Positions 45,325 to 53,220 of a DNA stretch of 64,000 nt are shown piece by piece (position 1 is the first letter of the stretch; each line of letters opens with the position of its first letter). The notes beneath the pieces are model-generated. The model was not told the DNA's origin and searched no databases. It was given only the letters and a program-made list of their open reading frames with translations. Source of the DNA: JANXQE01 sp035651635 (GTDB taxonomy: Bacteria; Verrucomicrobiota; Verrucomicrobiia; Limisphaerales; UBA8199); the NCBI GenBank assembly GCA_035651635.1, contig DASRFK010000106.1:1-64000 (forward strand), read 5' to 3'. The position numbers and the translations under genes are program-made.

Positions 45325-46858
45325 GGCGCGAGCCAGCGAGTTCTTTTTCGCGCTGGACCAGGTACGTGATCAGTTCGGTCCTCGATCCCGGGCCGGCCCA
45401 CGGGCCTTTCAAGCCGCGAGTTGTCAGAAAGGCTTCCGCCAGCTTGAGGTCGGCCAGGTCTTTTGGCCGCCGCTGGTACGCCTTTCGCCTGAAAACAATA
45501 TCGAGGTCGGCAAATTTCCATCCGCGAAACCAAAAGTGGTTCTGTGGGTTGCCAATGAGCTGATCATCCGAAATCGGCGGGTGACCCGTCGAGCGCGCGT
45601 AATTCCGCGTGACGATGTCGAGCCAATCCGTCAAATGCGTGATTCCAGCTCCAAACCGCTGCCGAGCTCGCGAACTGAGCGTGATATCGATATCGGTGGC
45701 CTGGCGCAGCCCGACCACTTCAAGCGGACTGCTGCCGACGATGCAAATGTCCTGGCGCCTCAAGCCGTGCCGCGCCAGTTCACCCGGCAATTGCAGCAGC
45801 CATTGGCAGAATTCCTTGCGAGGGTGGCCCTGGCAACGAAGCGACAGGTGTTTTCGGCTGCCAGCGCCCAGCAACAACTCAATCAGGTAACGGGTCTCCG
45901 CTGGTTTCAAGGAAGCATGACACGTGCAGTAGGCCTCCTCGGGGATTAAATGGCTCACCCTCGATCGGACCTGGGAGCGGAGGGCGGCCAGGACTCTGGG
46001 AAAGGCAGCGGCGACATTCGGAAGCGCCTCCAGCAGCACCACCCGAAACACGCGCCTCGCCTGGTTCAACAGGATGGTTTTTCTTCGAATAGTAGCATCC
46101 TCCTCCGCCACCCACTGCAAAGCGTAGACGTCGCGAACGGCGGATTCGAAAGCGGCTGGATTGTTTTCAAAATCAATATCGAGCCAGCCAACCAGCCCGG
46201 CTTGCTCTTTAAAACAATCCATCATCCGAGTCCATTCTCCTGCGGTCGGACCCCATAGGATCATCACGCCGATCGCCTTCCTGGTCAGGTGCGCGTACTG
46301 ATACAACAAAGCCGCGAGCACCTCGGGGGGATAGTTCCGGTCCAGAAACCACTGAAATCCCCAGGGCCGACTGGACCCCAGTTGGCCGGGAGCGACCAGG
46401 ATCGGTTGCTGCGTTGCCAGCGCGCACGCCATCCGATGCGCGCCGTTCAACAGCTTATTCTCGGAGGAGAGCGGGACCGGGTGCTCGGGATCAAAACCCG
46501 CCGATTGAAAGCTCCGCAACAACTCTTCGCACGCCTTCACGTAATCATCGACCGAACGTTTTTGCGACTCTAGCTTTTGAAATCGGTCGCGGGGCTCGAT
46601 CCCTTTCGTGCGGTCCGCTATGTGTCGCCGGTACAAGTTTTCCCATTCCCCCCGATCTCCCGCGCCCGTGAGGCTGCGAAAAAACAGGTACTTAAGCACG
46701 ACATCGAGGCGGCACCGCGTGAGCGCATCGCGAGGGTCGGTATACTGCAGTGCTTGAGAGGGGATCTGCAAAGCGGCCGCCGGGCCAGTTGAACGGGAGC
46801 GGCGATTTGCTCCATCGGAGTTCACAGTCGGCTCCCACAACTCTGCGAGCTGAGACAC
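45320..46858 (-). CDS. ParB/sulfiredoxin-like plus nucleotidyltransferase-like protein, possible surface-glycan gene
   Basis: The 512-residue protein starts with GTG (46856-46858; N terminus uncertain). Residues about 120-170 contain LSSENKLLNGAHRMACALA, like the G-x-H-R core of ParB/sulfiredoxin-fold domains that bind nucleotides. Residues about 385-470 hold CIVGSSPLEVVGLRQATDID, which fits a nucleotidyltransferase (GSS...R...D-x-D) followed by DLADLKLAEAFL. I do not know this combination as a named family. The divergent neighbour resembles capsule-export glycosyltransferases, so a role in making a surface polysaccharide is plausible. Its last codon lies inside repeat R5. Confidence 0.7.
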   Translation of the reverse strand: MSQLAELWEPTVNSDGANRRSRSTGPAAALQIPSQALQYTDPRDALTRCRLDVVLKYLFFRSLTGAGDRGEWENLYRRHIADRTKGIEPRDRFQKLESQKRSVDDYVKACEELLRSFQSAGFDPEHPVPLSSENKLLNGAHRMACALATQQPILVAPGQLGSSRPWGFQWFLDRNYPPEVLAALLYQYAHLTRKAIGVMILWGPTAGEWTRMMDCFKEQAGLVGWLDIDFENNPAAFESAVRDVYALQWVAEEDATIRRKTILLNQARRVFRVVLLEALPNVAAAFPRVLAALRSQVRSRVSHLIPEEAYCTCHASLKPAETRYLIELLLGAGSRKHLSLRCQGHPRKEFCQWLLQLPGELARHGLRRQDICIVGSSPLEVVGLRQATDIDITLSSRARQRFGAGITHLTDWLDIVTRNYARSTGHPPISDDQLIGNPQNHFWFRGWKFADLDIVFRRKAYQRRPKDLADLKLAEAFLTTRGLKGPWAGPGSRTELITYLVQREKELAGSRL

Positions 46859-47102
46859 GAGCTGGCCGCCCGTCGCGTTCGCGTATTCACAGTTTCAAAG
46901 GGTTTCAGCAGTACTGTATATGGAGCGAGATTACCTGTGTCAATGCCCGCGGTGCCTCGGCCTCGTCTGCGATGCAGCTTGACATCTTCCGCGCCGAAAT
47001 TCATTAACAGTACCACACCAAAATCCGAGCAACCATGCTGTCCAACTGCGATCCAGAGCGCCGGGCCCTCAGGCGAACTCAGCACCGGTCGCAGCCGCCG
47101 CA

Positions 47103-47939
47103 ATGGACCAGGGGCACGTGAAACACATCGTTCATTTCGGTTACAACAACGACGAAGAAACAAGCGTGGTCCAAAGATACGCCGAGTCGCGCGGCTATTC
47201 TTATCGCTGGGAAGGCCTCAAGAACGACATGTTCAAAACCGCCTCGGTCATCAAACATGCATCGATGGCGGTGATTTGGAATGGACTGCAACACGGAACA
47301 CCCCTGGCCACCCGCCTCTGTCGCCGTCGGGGTATACCCGTCTGCTACCTCGAATGGGGCATTCTGCCGCAATCCAAAACCTTTTTGGTCGATCCCTGCG
47401 GATTCTGTGCCGACTCGATTTTGGCCCGCGACCTGTCCTGGGTGAACAAGGATGACCTGAAACGCCTGCAGCGCGTTCGCGCCGAGTTGCGCCAGCGCTA
47501 CCCACTCCGGCCAACCAAAGATGTTCTCGCGGTTCTGCAAATCGAGAATGACACTCAGATCCTCTATTTTTCTCCCTACCGCAACATGGAAGAATTCATT
47601 GCCGACGTCGAATGCATGTATCCAACCGGTCGAATTATCGCCCGCCCGCATCCACGTTCGACCGCCAAACGTTCGTTCGGACGCGCCAGAGTCAAAAGCG
47701 GCGGCGAATTCCTCGAAGCCGCTTCGCGTTCCGGAGTGGTGGTCGGCATTACCTCGACTTGCCTGTATGAGGCGGCGATTTTGGGCGTCCCGGTGGTCGC
47801 TTTAGGAGATCACCCGCTGCGACTGCAACCCAAACATTTACACGAACGCGTCCTGGCGGGCGTCCTGGCTTTGCGGATCGATCGGGCGGACGGCGATTTG
47901 GGCTCGGTGCTGGATCGGTTCGCTATCCAGCCGCTTTGA
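47103..47939 (+). CDS. Capsular-polysaccharide export (KpsC/KpsS)-like glycosyltransferase-fold protein
   Basis: The 278-residue protein shows the GT-B-like C-terminal half of KpsC/KpsS proteins: LYFSPYRNMEEF, GRIIARPHPRSTAKRS (phosphate-binding His-Pro), GGEFLEAASRSGVVVGITSTCLYEAAILGVPVVALGDHPL. Those enzymes add the beta-Kdo linker to phosphatidylglycerol in capsule synthesis; whether this one does is not shown. ATG 47103 is used, and a GTG at 47118 would remove five residues. The 244 bp separating it from the divergent gene carry no clear features. Confidence 0.7.
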   Translation: MDQGHVKHIVHFGYNNDEETSVVQRYAESRGYSYRWEGLKNDMFKTASVIKHASMAVIWNGLQHGTPLATRLCRRRGIPVCYLEWGILPQSKTFLVDPCGFCADSILARDLSWVNKDDLKRLQRVRAELRQRYPLRPTKDVLAVLQIENDTQILYFSPYRNMEEFIADVECMYPTGRIIARPHPRSTAKRSFGRARVKSGGEFLEAASRSGVVVGITSTCLYEAAILGVPVVALGDHPLRLQPKHLHERVLAGVLALRIDRADGDLGSVLDRFAIQPL

Positions 47940-47948
47940 ACATTCCGC

Positions 47949-49196
47949 TCAAAGGCTCGGTATTTTGATCTCGATCGAACCGGTGATGCTGAATCCGCCG
48001 GTGCCGGCGGTCGCCGTCAGTTTGAACGCAACGGTCTTCAAAATCTTGATGTCTTGGAAGTGCATCTCAATCTCACCTTTCACCTGCGCCTGCACCTGAC
48101 CGAAGATCACCTTAGTCCCTTTTTGATCCAGGTCGACGGTTGAATTGAGGCTGAGTGTGCCCTCCAAATCGAGCATCGGCACCAGCGCCTTCATCTTTTC
48201 AAGTTTTTTCTTGATCGCCGTGACGTCCACCTCGAACTGGCTCAGTTTGCCGTTTTGTCCGATGTGAATGGTGAATTCGGTTTCACCCAAATTGCCCGCC
48301 AGACTCGAGTGAAAGGTTAGTTTCGCCTGAACTTCCGCTCCGGCTGGACCGACCGCAATCACTCCGCCCGGTTCGACGGTTGGATCATCGTCTTTGGAAC
48401 CGCCACCCCCCGAGGCGCCGCCCTTGCCAAAACGTTTGCGCACATCCGCGGGCACTCGAGCCAGAATAGCCTTTTGATCGTCCTCATCGAGTTTGGCGAC
48501 CAATTGCTCCCACTGCACATCCAGCTCCGGCCGAATTGTCAGGATGGCCGCGCCCACGCGGCGGTTCTCGCTAGTCACGTGATCGGCGAAGTCTTCGAGT
48601 TTGCCGGCCTTCTTGAGCGCTTGCACCACATCCAGCAACGGCTTCATGTCCATCCCGCCCAACGTCGAGATCTCCGAGCCCAAATCCGTATCCGCCTTAA
48701 GCTTGCGAATGATACGATCGGCGATGCCTTGCGCCTTGGGATCAACCGCCGAACTGCTCGAACTGGTGGAACCACCAGAACTCGCTGAGCTCGCCGAACC
48801 GGCTGAACTGCTGGATGATTGAGCCTGGCTGGAGCTTGACTTCGTCGCAGAACTCGCCGAGCCCCGCGAGGCCCCGGAACTGCTGGAGCGATGAGAGGTG
48901 CTGGAACCCCGCGAGCTGGCCGACCGTGTTGAGCCGGCTGAACTGGCTGAGGTTTGAGAGCTGTTCGAGGACCTCGTTGTGGCGGGGACCGAACTTGCCG
49001 ATTGGGTCGAGGCAGTCGAGCTCGTGGATGGTCCCGAGCTGGCGGCTGAACCGCTGGAACTGATGCTGGTCGCTCCGCCGGAACTGGCGCCCGCACTGGA
49101 ATTTCCTGCGGCCGCGAAACTATCCTGCGACACACCCAGTGTGTTCAGCCACTGATCCTGAGGCGAAAGGTTCGAGGAACTGTCACCCGCCGACAT
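47949..49196 (-). CDS. Ser-rich low-complexity protein with C-terminal beta domain, unknown function
   Basis: From ATG 49194-49196 the product is 415 residues with no signal peptide. It begins with a short conserved-looking SPQDQWLNTLGVSQDSF, then about 125 residues made almost only of Ser, Ala, Gly and Thr. A helical segment follows at about 150-255 (IADRIIRKLKADTDLGSEISTLG, FADHVTSENRRVGAAILTI), and then a beta-rich domain (AEVQAKLTFHSSLAG, VQAQVKGEIEMHFQ, AFKLTATAGTGGFSITGSIEIKI). The disordered linker between folded ends suits a secreted or injected cargo or a surface fibre. I recognise no family. It is followed on the same strand by the peptidoglycan-binding-domain gene upstream. Confidence 0.72.
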   Translation of the reverse strand: MSAGDSSSNLSPQDQWLNTLGVSQDSFAAAGNSSAGASSGGATSISSSGSAASSGPSTSSTASTQSASSVPATTRSSNSSQTSASSAGSTRSASSRGSSTSHRSSSSGASRGSASSATKSSSSQAQSSSSSAGSASSASSGGSTSSSSSAVDPKAQGIADRIIRKLKADTDLGSEISTLGGMDMKPLLDVVQALKKAGKLEDFADHVTSENRRVGAAILTIRPELDVQWEQLVAKLDEDDQKAILARVPADVRKRFGKGGASGGGGSKDDDPTVEPGGVIAVGPAGAEVQAKLTFHSSLAGNLGETEFTIHIGQNGKLSQFEVDVTAIKKKLEKMKALVPMLDLEGTLSLNSTVDLDQKGTKVIFGQVQAQVKGEIEMHFQDIKILKTVAFKLTATAGTGGFSITGSIEIKIPSL

Positions 49197-49235
49197 ACCA
49201 GCCTCTCGATGAACCGAGCGGAAAAAAACCGCCCT

Positions 49236-49265
49236 CACCCCGGCCCTCTCCCCCAGGAGAGGGAG
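49236..49265. repeat. Short REP-like palindrome
   Basis: CCTCACCCCGGCCCTCTCCC followed by CCAGGAGAGG holds the perfect stem CCCTCTCC-CCCA-GGAGAGGG (49244-49263). This string is a widespread intergenic palindrome in diverse bacteria. Here it lies in the 306-bp gap between two minus-strand genes; the remainder of that gap holds nothing I recognise. Confidence 0.5.
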
Positions 49266-49502
49266 GAGCTTTCGCAGCGCAGTTTGGGTTCATGGTCGCA
49301 ATACATCTGCATGCGCAAAAGAAGGCTTTCCAGGAACCGTCGTTCCGTAGCGGCGGCTCCGCAGAGCGCCACCGATCCTCGAAACCATTTCCAGCGGCGC
49401 TATGCCAAGAGGCTGCTACGCCCAGGTTCATGGTTCTAATGCGCCCGAAAGCGACAAAACGCCTCCCACAGCCCCAGGTGCATTTCAATAATTGGGATGA
49501 AC

Positions 49503-51041
49503 TCAGGCGGCTTTGGCCCTCGCGCTGATGGCTTCGGCCACGTTCGTCAGGCAATCGGTCAGCACCCGCTTGCAGTTCGTCTGCACTCCAAATGGATTGT
49601 TGTCTATGTGCGCAATCAACGGCTCGGACTTAACGTACATGATGTGTTTGGTCACCATTGCCTTGCATTCGGCCAGGGCGCTCTGGCGTGCGGCGGCATT
49701 GGGGGCGGCATTCGCTTTGGCAAGGGAATCCGCCAGCTTGGTGTCAAGCTTGTCCAGGATTCCATCAAGTTTTTTCAGGTTGTTCTCAATGTCCTTAAGC
49801 AAGGTCGGATGTTCCGAGGCATATTCAGAGCGAACCGCTTTCTTGAGTTCGCCGATATTAGTTTCCAGAACGCCGCGGGTCGTGTGCCAGACGTCCGGCG
49901 CCTTGTCCAGCACTCCTTTGCCGAAGCTGGGCGGTGGCACCGGCTTGGGCGGAGTGGGAGGAGGACCCATTGGAGCGCTGCCAGCCAATGCCCGAGCGGT
50001 GCCGCGTCCGACTTCAATCAGGCCATCCGGCTTGAACTTGCCCAGCGTCTGTTGAAACGCTTTGATTGCCGCGATCGTTTTCGCCCCGCATTTGCCGTCC
50101 ACGGTTAATCCCGCTTTGGCCTTTGCGTTCAAAGCAGTTTGAACTGCTTGAACGTCTTCCTGCTTGTTCTTCCCGCCCTGTCCAACCGAGGCGCTAATCG
50201 AGAACCCGCCTTTTGAAGCTGCGGGCGCCGTTGCTCCAGCGGCCCCGGCCTCCGCTCCAACCGCTCCAGCCGCTCCAGCGGCTGTTTCCGCGCCTTTGCC
50301 TTTGGACCCTTCAGCGCCCTCTTTCGCCGCTCCTTCTTCTTCGTCGGAGGCCTTCTGGCTACCGAACATCACCGGAAATTTCTTGCCGGTCAGGTTTTTG
50401 AAGAAGCCTTGCACTCGGCGCGCTGCGCCGGGAATGTCCTTTTCCGATTCAAAGCAGTAGTGGCCGTCCTCGAAAGTCACCGCCCCCGGTTTGAGGAATC
50501 GCTTGCTGCCGCCGCTGAGTTTTTCGAGCATTTTGCGATGGCTGGCATTGATCTGCTTGGCAATCAGCACGAAGGGCAACGGTTTTGCCTCGCAGAGCAA
50601 ATATTGGTACGGCGCGTCCGGCTTGGCTCCCTTCACCTTCTGCAACATTGAAAGGGTGAGCGCTTTGAAACCGCCTTCCTGCTTCTCGTCCTTGGCATTC
50701 GAATCATCGGCGGCATCCTGACTTCGCTTCTTTTCATCCTGCGCTTTAGCCGCGGCGGCGGCATTTTTTTCAGCCGCCTGTTTGCGCTTGAGAACTTCGC
50801 CCTTTTCCTTGTCGGCGGCGCCGCTGAGCGTCGCCAGAAACTTCACGGCTTCGGGAGAGGTCAGCACTTCCTTCGCCTTTTTAAGGGCATTGGCCAGTTG
50901 GCCGATGGCGCTGACCGCCTTTAGACGATCGTCATGCGCATCCTCGTCGAGGTTGTTGTAACCGGTGAGTGCTTTGTCCAGGCCATTATCTTTGATTTTG
51001 TATTTGGCCGAGACGGCCTTCCACGCTTTGGGATCGATCAT
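49503..51041 (-). CDS. Peptidoglycan-binding-domain protein of unknown function
   Basis: The 512-residue protein is charged and helical at the N terminus (WKAVSAKYKIKDNGLDKALTGY; a Lys/Ala coiled coil at about 75-115). It contains an uncharacterised segment (YQYLLCEAKPLPFVLIAKQINASHRKML) and an Ala/Gly-rich linker. A PG_binding_1 module follows at about 295-360 (DVQAVQTALNAKAKAGLTVDGKCGAKTIAAIKAFQQTLG). The C terminus is a long helical domain with a Pro-rich lead. No signal peptide is visible. PG-binding modules of the S-V-G-x-G-G-x-N type are known to me from contractile-injection-system and T6SS-associated proteins, so a link to secretion is possible but not shown. Confidence 0.75.
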   Translation of the reverse strand: MIDPKAWKAVSAKYKIKDNGLDKALTGYNNLDEDAHDDRLKAVSAIGQLANALKKAKEVLTSPEAVKFLATLSGAADKEKGEVLKRKQAAEKNAAAAAKAQDEKKRSQDAADDSNAKDEKQEGGFKALTLSMLQKVKGAKPDAPYQYLLCEAKPLPFVLIAKQINASHRKMLEKLSGGSKRFLKPGAVTFEDGHYCFESEKDIPGAARRVQGFFKNLTGKKFPVMFGSQKASDEEEGAAKEGAEGSKGKGAETAAGAAGAVGAEAGAAGATAPAASKGGFSISASVGQGGKNKQEDVQAVQTALNAKAKAGLTVDGKCGAKTIAAIKAFQQTLGKFKPDGLIEVGRGTARALAGSAPMGPPPTPPKPVPPPSFGKGVLDKAPDVWHTTRGVLETNIGELKKAVRSEYASEHPTLLKDIENNLKKLDGILDKLDTKLADSLAKANAAPNAAARQSALAECKAMVTKHIMYVKSEPLIAHIDNNPFGVQTNCKRVLTDCLTNVAEAISARAKAA

Positions 51042-51252
51042 ATGGATTTTCCTTCAAGCCGGGCGCTGGAAACGGTTACTCCGCCAGCCGCAAAACCCCT
51101 CCGTGCGCCCGACATTTGCCAATCGTTGACCTTTCACTGGGTAATGCTCGTTTATATCCCACAAAAGGGCAGCTTGTCAAACCTCCTTCACAATGGAGTG
51201 TGAAATGGCATTTTTGTTTGCCAAACCGGTCCAAAACAGGGAGAAAGACTGC

Positions 51253-53220
51253 ATGCCAACCGCCACTTCGGCCACTCCGAGCACTGGCGTGCCGGAAGGA
51301 TATTGCGCCATTCCGATCCAGGAATCGGAACTTGGCGCCACCATCAGGTTATGCGCGTTGGCAAAACTGGCGCCCGACCCGGCCGGTCCGCTGATCCTCC
51401 TGCGCGATTTGCCCGATGCAATGGTCTATTTGGGTTGTCTGACCGATGCCGAAGGGCACCTGCGCGAATGGGCCGAGATCTGGGTCCAAAATGTGGATGG
51501 GCTTGAATCGAGCCTGCCAGCGGTCCACGAATCGTTCTCGAACAAGGGTCTGGATGATCGCTGGGCGGGTATGGCCCGGAGTTTTGCCGCCCTCAACCCT
51601 GGCAATGTCCTCCGTACGGGCTGGGAAAGCAGACATCCGCTGCCCACTTGGCTGGATACAACCAAAGGTTTCCCTGTGCACCCAACCATCGGCGACCAGC
51701 ACTGGGAACTCTGCCAGGATGACGCTGCCCTGCGAGCCGCGGCGCTCCCGGCCTACGGGACTTCCCTTTTTCGCTACTTGTACCGGCCCGGCTCGAAAGA
51801 CGACGGCTTCGTTCCGGTCGTGGCGGGTGCGCCCACAAATAACGCCACCCGTCAGCTCGCCGATATCCTGAAAGGCTCCCCGGCCAGCATTCCTTTTAAC
51901 CCGCAGGGCGGGTTGCTCATGGCTCGGAGCCATGCCCCGCTTTCGTATGAAGATTATGTCGATGTGCTCGGTGGCAAGGCTTGGAAAGGTCTGGAACACG
52001 GAAAACGAACCGTCACTTTCGACGGCGCGTATAAAACGCTGGGCGATGCGGCCCAGATGCAGCAAAGCGGCTCCCATTTATTCCTCGGCGGCCAGGGGCG
52101 CGCGGGTCGGTTTGTTGAAACTTTTCACCTTAAGCTGCGCCTATTTGTCGAGGCCCTCAGCGCCATCCGCAACTTTGTCGCTCGCGAACAGTTACCCTTC
52201 CTCAACTTGTCCGCTGAAAGCTTCAACGTCATTCTTCAGGATCTCGGCGGCAAACTCCCTTTTCTCTGGACCGCCGAATGCCAATTGGGCAAACCGCCGG
52301 AAGCTTTTGCCTTGCCGGTGCCATCCAGCGATTTGCGTTATTTTATCCGCGCCCGCCCGGGCGGTGCTTCGGTGTACCGGCCGGACAATCTGAATGCAGC
52401 GGTGCAGGGCAGTGGAAGCGTCCGCATCCGAACCGTCCTGCCGCCCGACCAGGGGCGAACGCTCCTGGAAGGAACCCTCGTAGCATCTCAAGGACTCAAC
52501 GTCTCCCCCCATGACTTGCTGTGGATCCGGCTGCCGCTGCCCATCGGACGCGTTGACTTGTACGGCCACTTGTACACCGACGAGGGCCTTTCCCAGGGTG
52601 AAGCCCGTTTCCGCACGGTCGCCCAGAGTTTGGCCCCGGAAATCGTGGCCGCTCTTCGAGCCGCCGAAGGCGTGGCCTTCCCACGCGCACCGTTCGAGGT
52701 AGTCCCCTTGCTGAGCACGCCCTGCGACCTCTATGCCCTGGGGGTCCTGGCCGTTCGCACACTCCTGGTCAATCTCCAGAATACCTTGCCCGTGGCCTTG
52801 GACGGCGTTCTCAGCCTGGCTCGGCGCCTCGGCTCCGAACATAAGCCCGAGATTGCTTTACCCGCTCGCGTTGCCGGGCTGATGGCCCAGGAACCGCACT
52901 TTGCCAAATCTCTGGCGCCAAACCGGCTGGTTCAGGAGGACCTCGAGCCGGCCGCCGCTTTCGAGCTTCTCCCGGCTGAACTCTGGTATCATACCCTGGC
53001 CGCGGTCGTTCGCTTTTTCCCTGGGATCGGCCCGGACAGTTACTGCAAAGATTACGGCGACGCGCCCTCGCTGGCTCTCGAAACAGTCTTTAACCAGCCC
53101 TTGGAAGATCTCGAACAGTTGCTCGTGCGCTCCCGCAGCCTGATCGTCATCGATTGGCGCTCCAACCGCGAGGTCCATTCCGCCATTCGCGATGTTCTCG
53201 ATCGTCAGCACATCTCCTGA
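51253..53220 (+). CDS. Large cytoplasmic protein with a degenerate protein-kinase-like region
   Basis: ATG 51253 is preceded by AGGGAGA at good distance and gives 655 residues; an in-frame ATG at 51193 would add 20. The N-terminal 200 residues include a domain opening GYCAIPIQESELGATI. Residues about 280-400 can be aligned by eye with kinase subdomains: LPFLNLSAESFNVILQDLGG in place of the catalytic loop and LPFLWTAECQL in place of DFG, and after a beta-rich insertion STPCDLYALGVLAVRTLLVN in place of the D-x-Y/W-x-x-G helix. The catalytic Asp residues are missing, so it would be a pseudokinase. No signal peptide. It is divergent from the PG-binding gene and coupled to the next gene. Confidence 0.78.
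   Translation: MPTATSATPSTGVPEGYCAIPIQESELGATIRLCALAKLAPDPAGPLILLRDLPDAMVYLGCLTDAEGHLREWAEIWVQNVDGLESSLPAVHESFSNKGLDDRWAGMARSFAALNPGNVLRTGWESRHPLPTWLDTTKGFPVHPTIGDQHWELCQDDAALRAAALPAYGTSLFRYLYRPGSKDDGFVPVVAGAPTNNATRQLADILKGSPASIPFNPQGGLLMARSHAPLSYEDYVDVLGGKAWKGLEHGKRTVTFDGAYKTLGDAAQMQQSGSHLFLGGQGRAGRFVETFHLKLRLFVEALSAIRNFVAREQLPFLNLSAESFNVILQDLGGKLPFLWTAECQLGKPPEAFALPVPSSDLRYFIRARPGGASVYRPDNLNAAVQGSGSVRIRTVLPPDQGRTLLEGTLVASQGLNVSPHDLLWIRLPLPIGRVDLYGHLYTDEGLSQGEARFRTVAQSLAPEIVAALRAAEGVAFPRAPFEVVPLLSTPCDLYALGVLAVRTLLVNLQNTLPVALDGVLSLARRLGSEHKPEIALPARVAGLMAQEPHFAKSLAPNRLVQEDLEPAAAFELLPAELWYHTLAAVVRFFPGIGPDSYCKDYGDAPSLALETVFNQPLEDLEQLLVRSRSLIVIDWRSNREVHSAIRDVLDRQHIS

Noticed and set aside
46822..47163. 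Minus-strand frame of 113 codons in the divergent gap before the KpsC/S-like gene
   Set aside because: It overlaps the starts of both neighbours and has no motif; the gap more likely holds promoters.
48770..49120. Ser-codon-rich repetitive stretch considered as a DNA repeat or CRISPR-like array
   Set aside because: There are no regular repeat/spacer units; the repetition comes from Ser/Ala/Gly/Thr codons in a low-complexity protein region.
51349..52077. Minus-strand frame of 242 codons
   Set aside because: Antisense to the kinase-like gene, which has a good ribosome binding site and coherent coding character.
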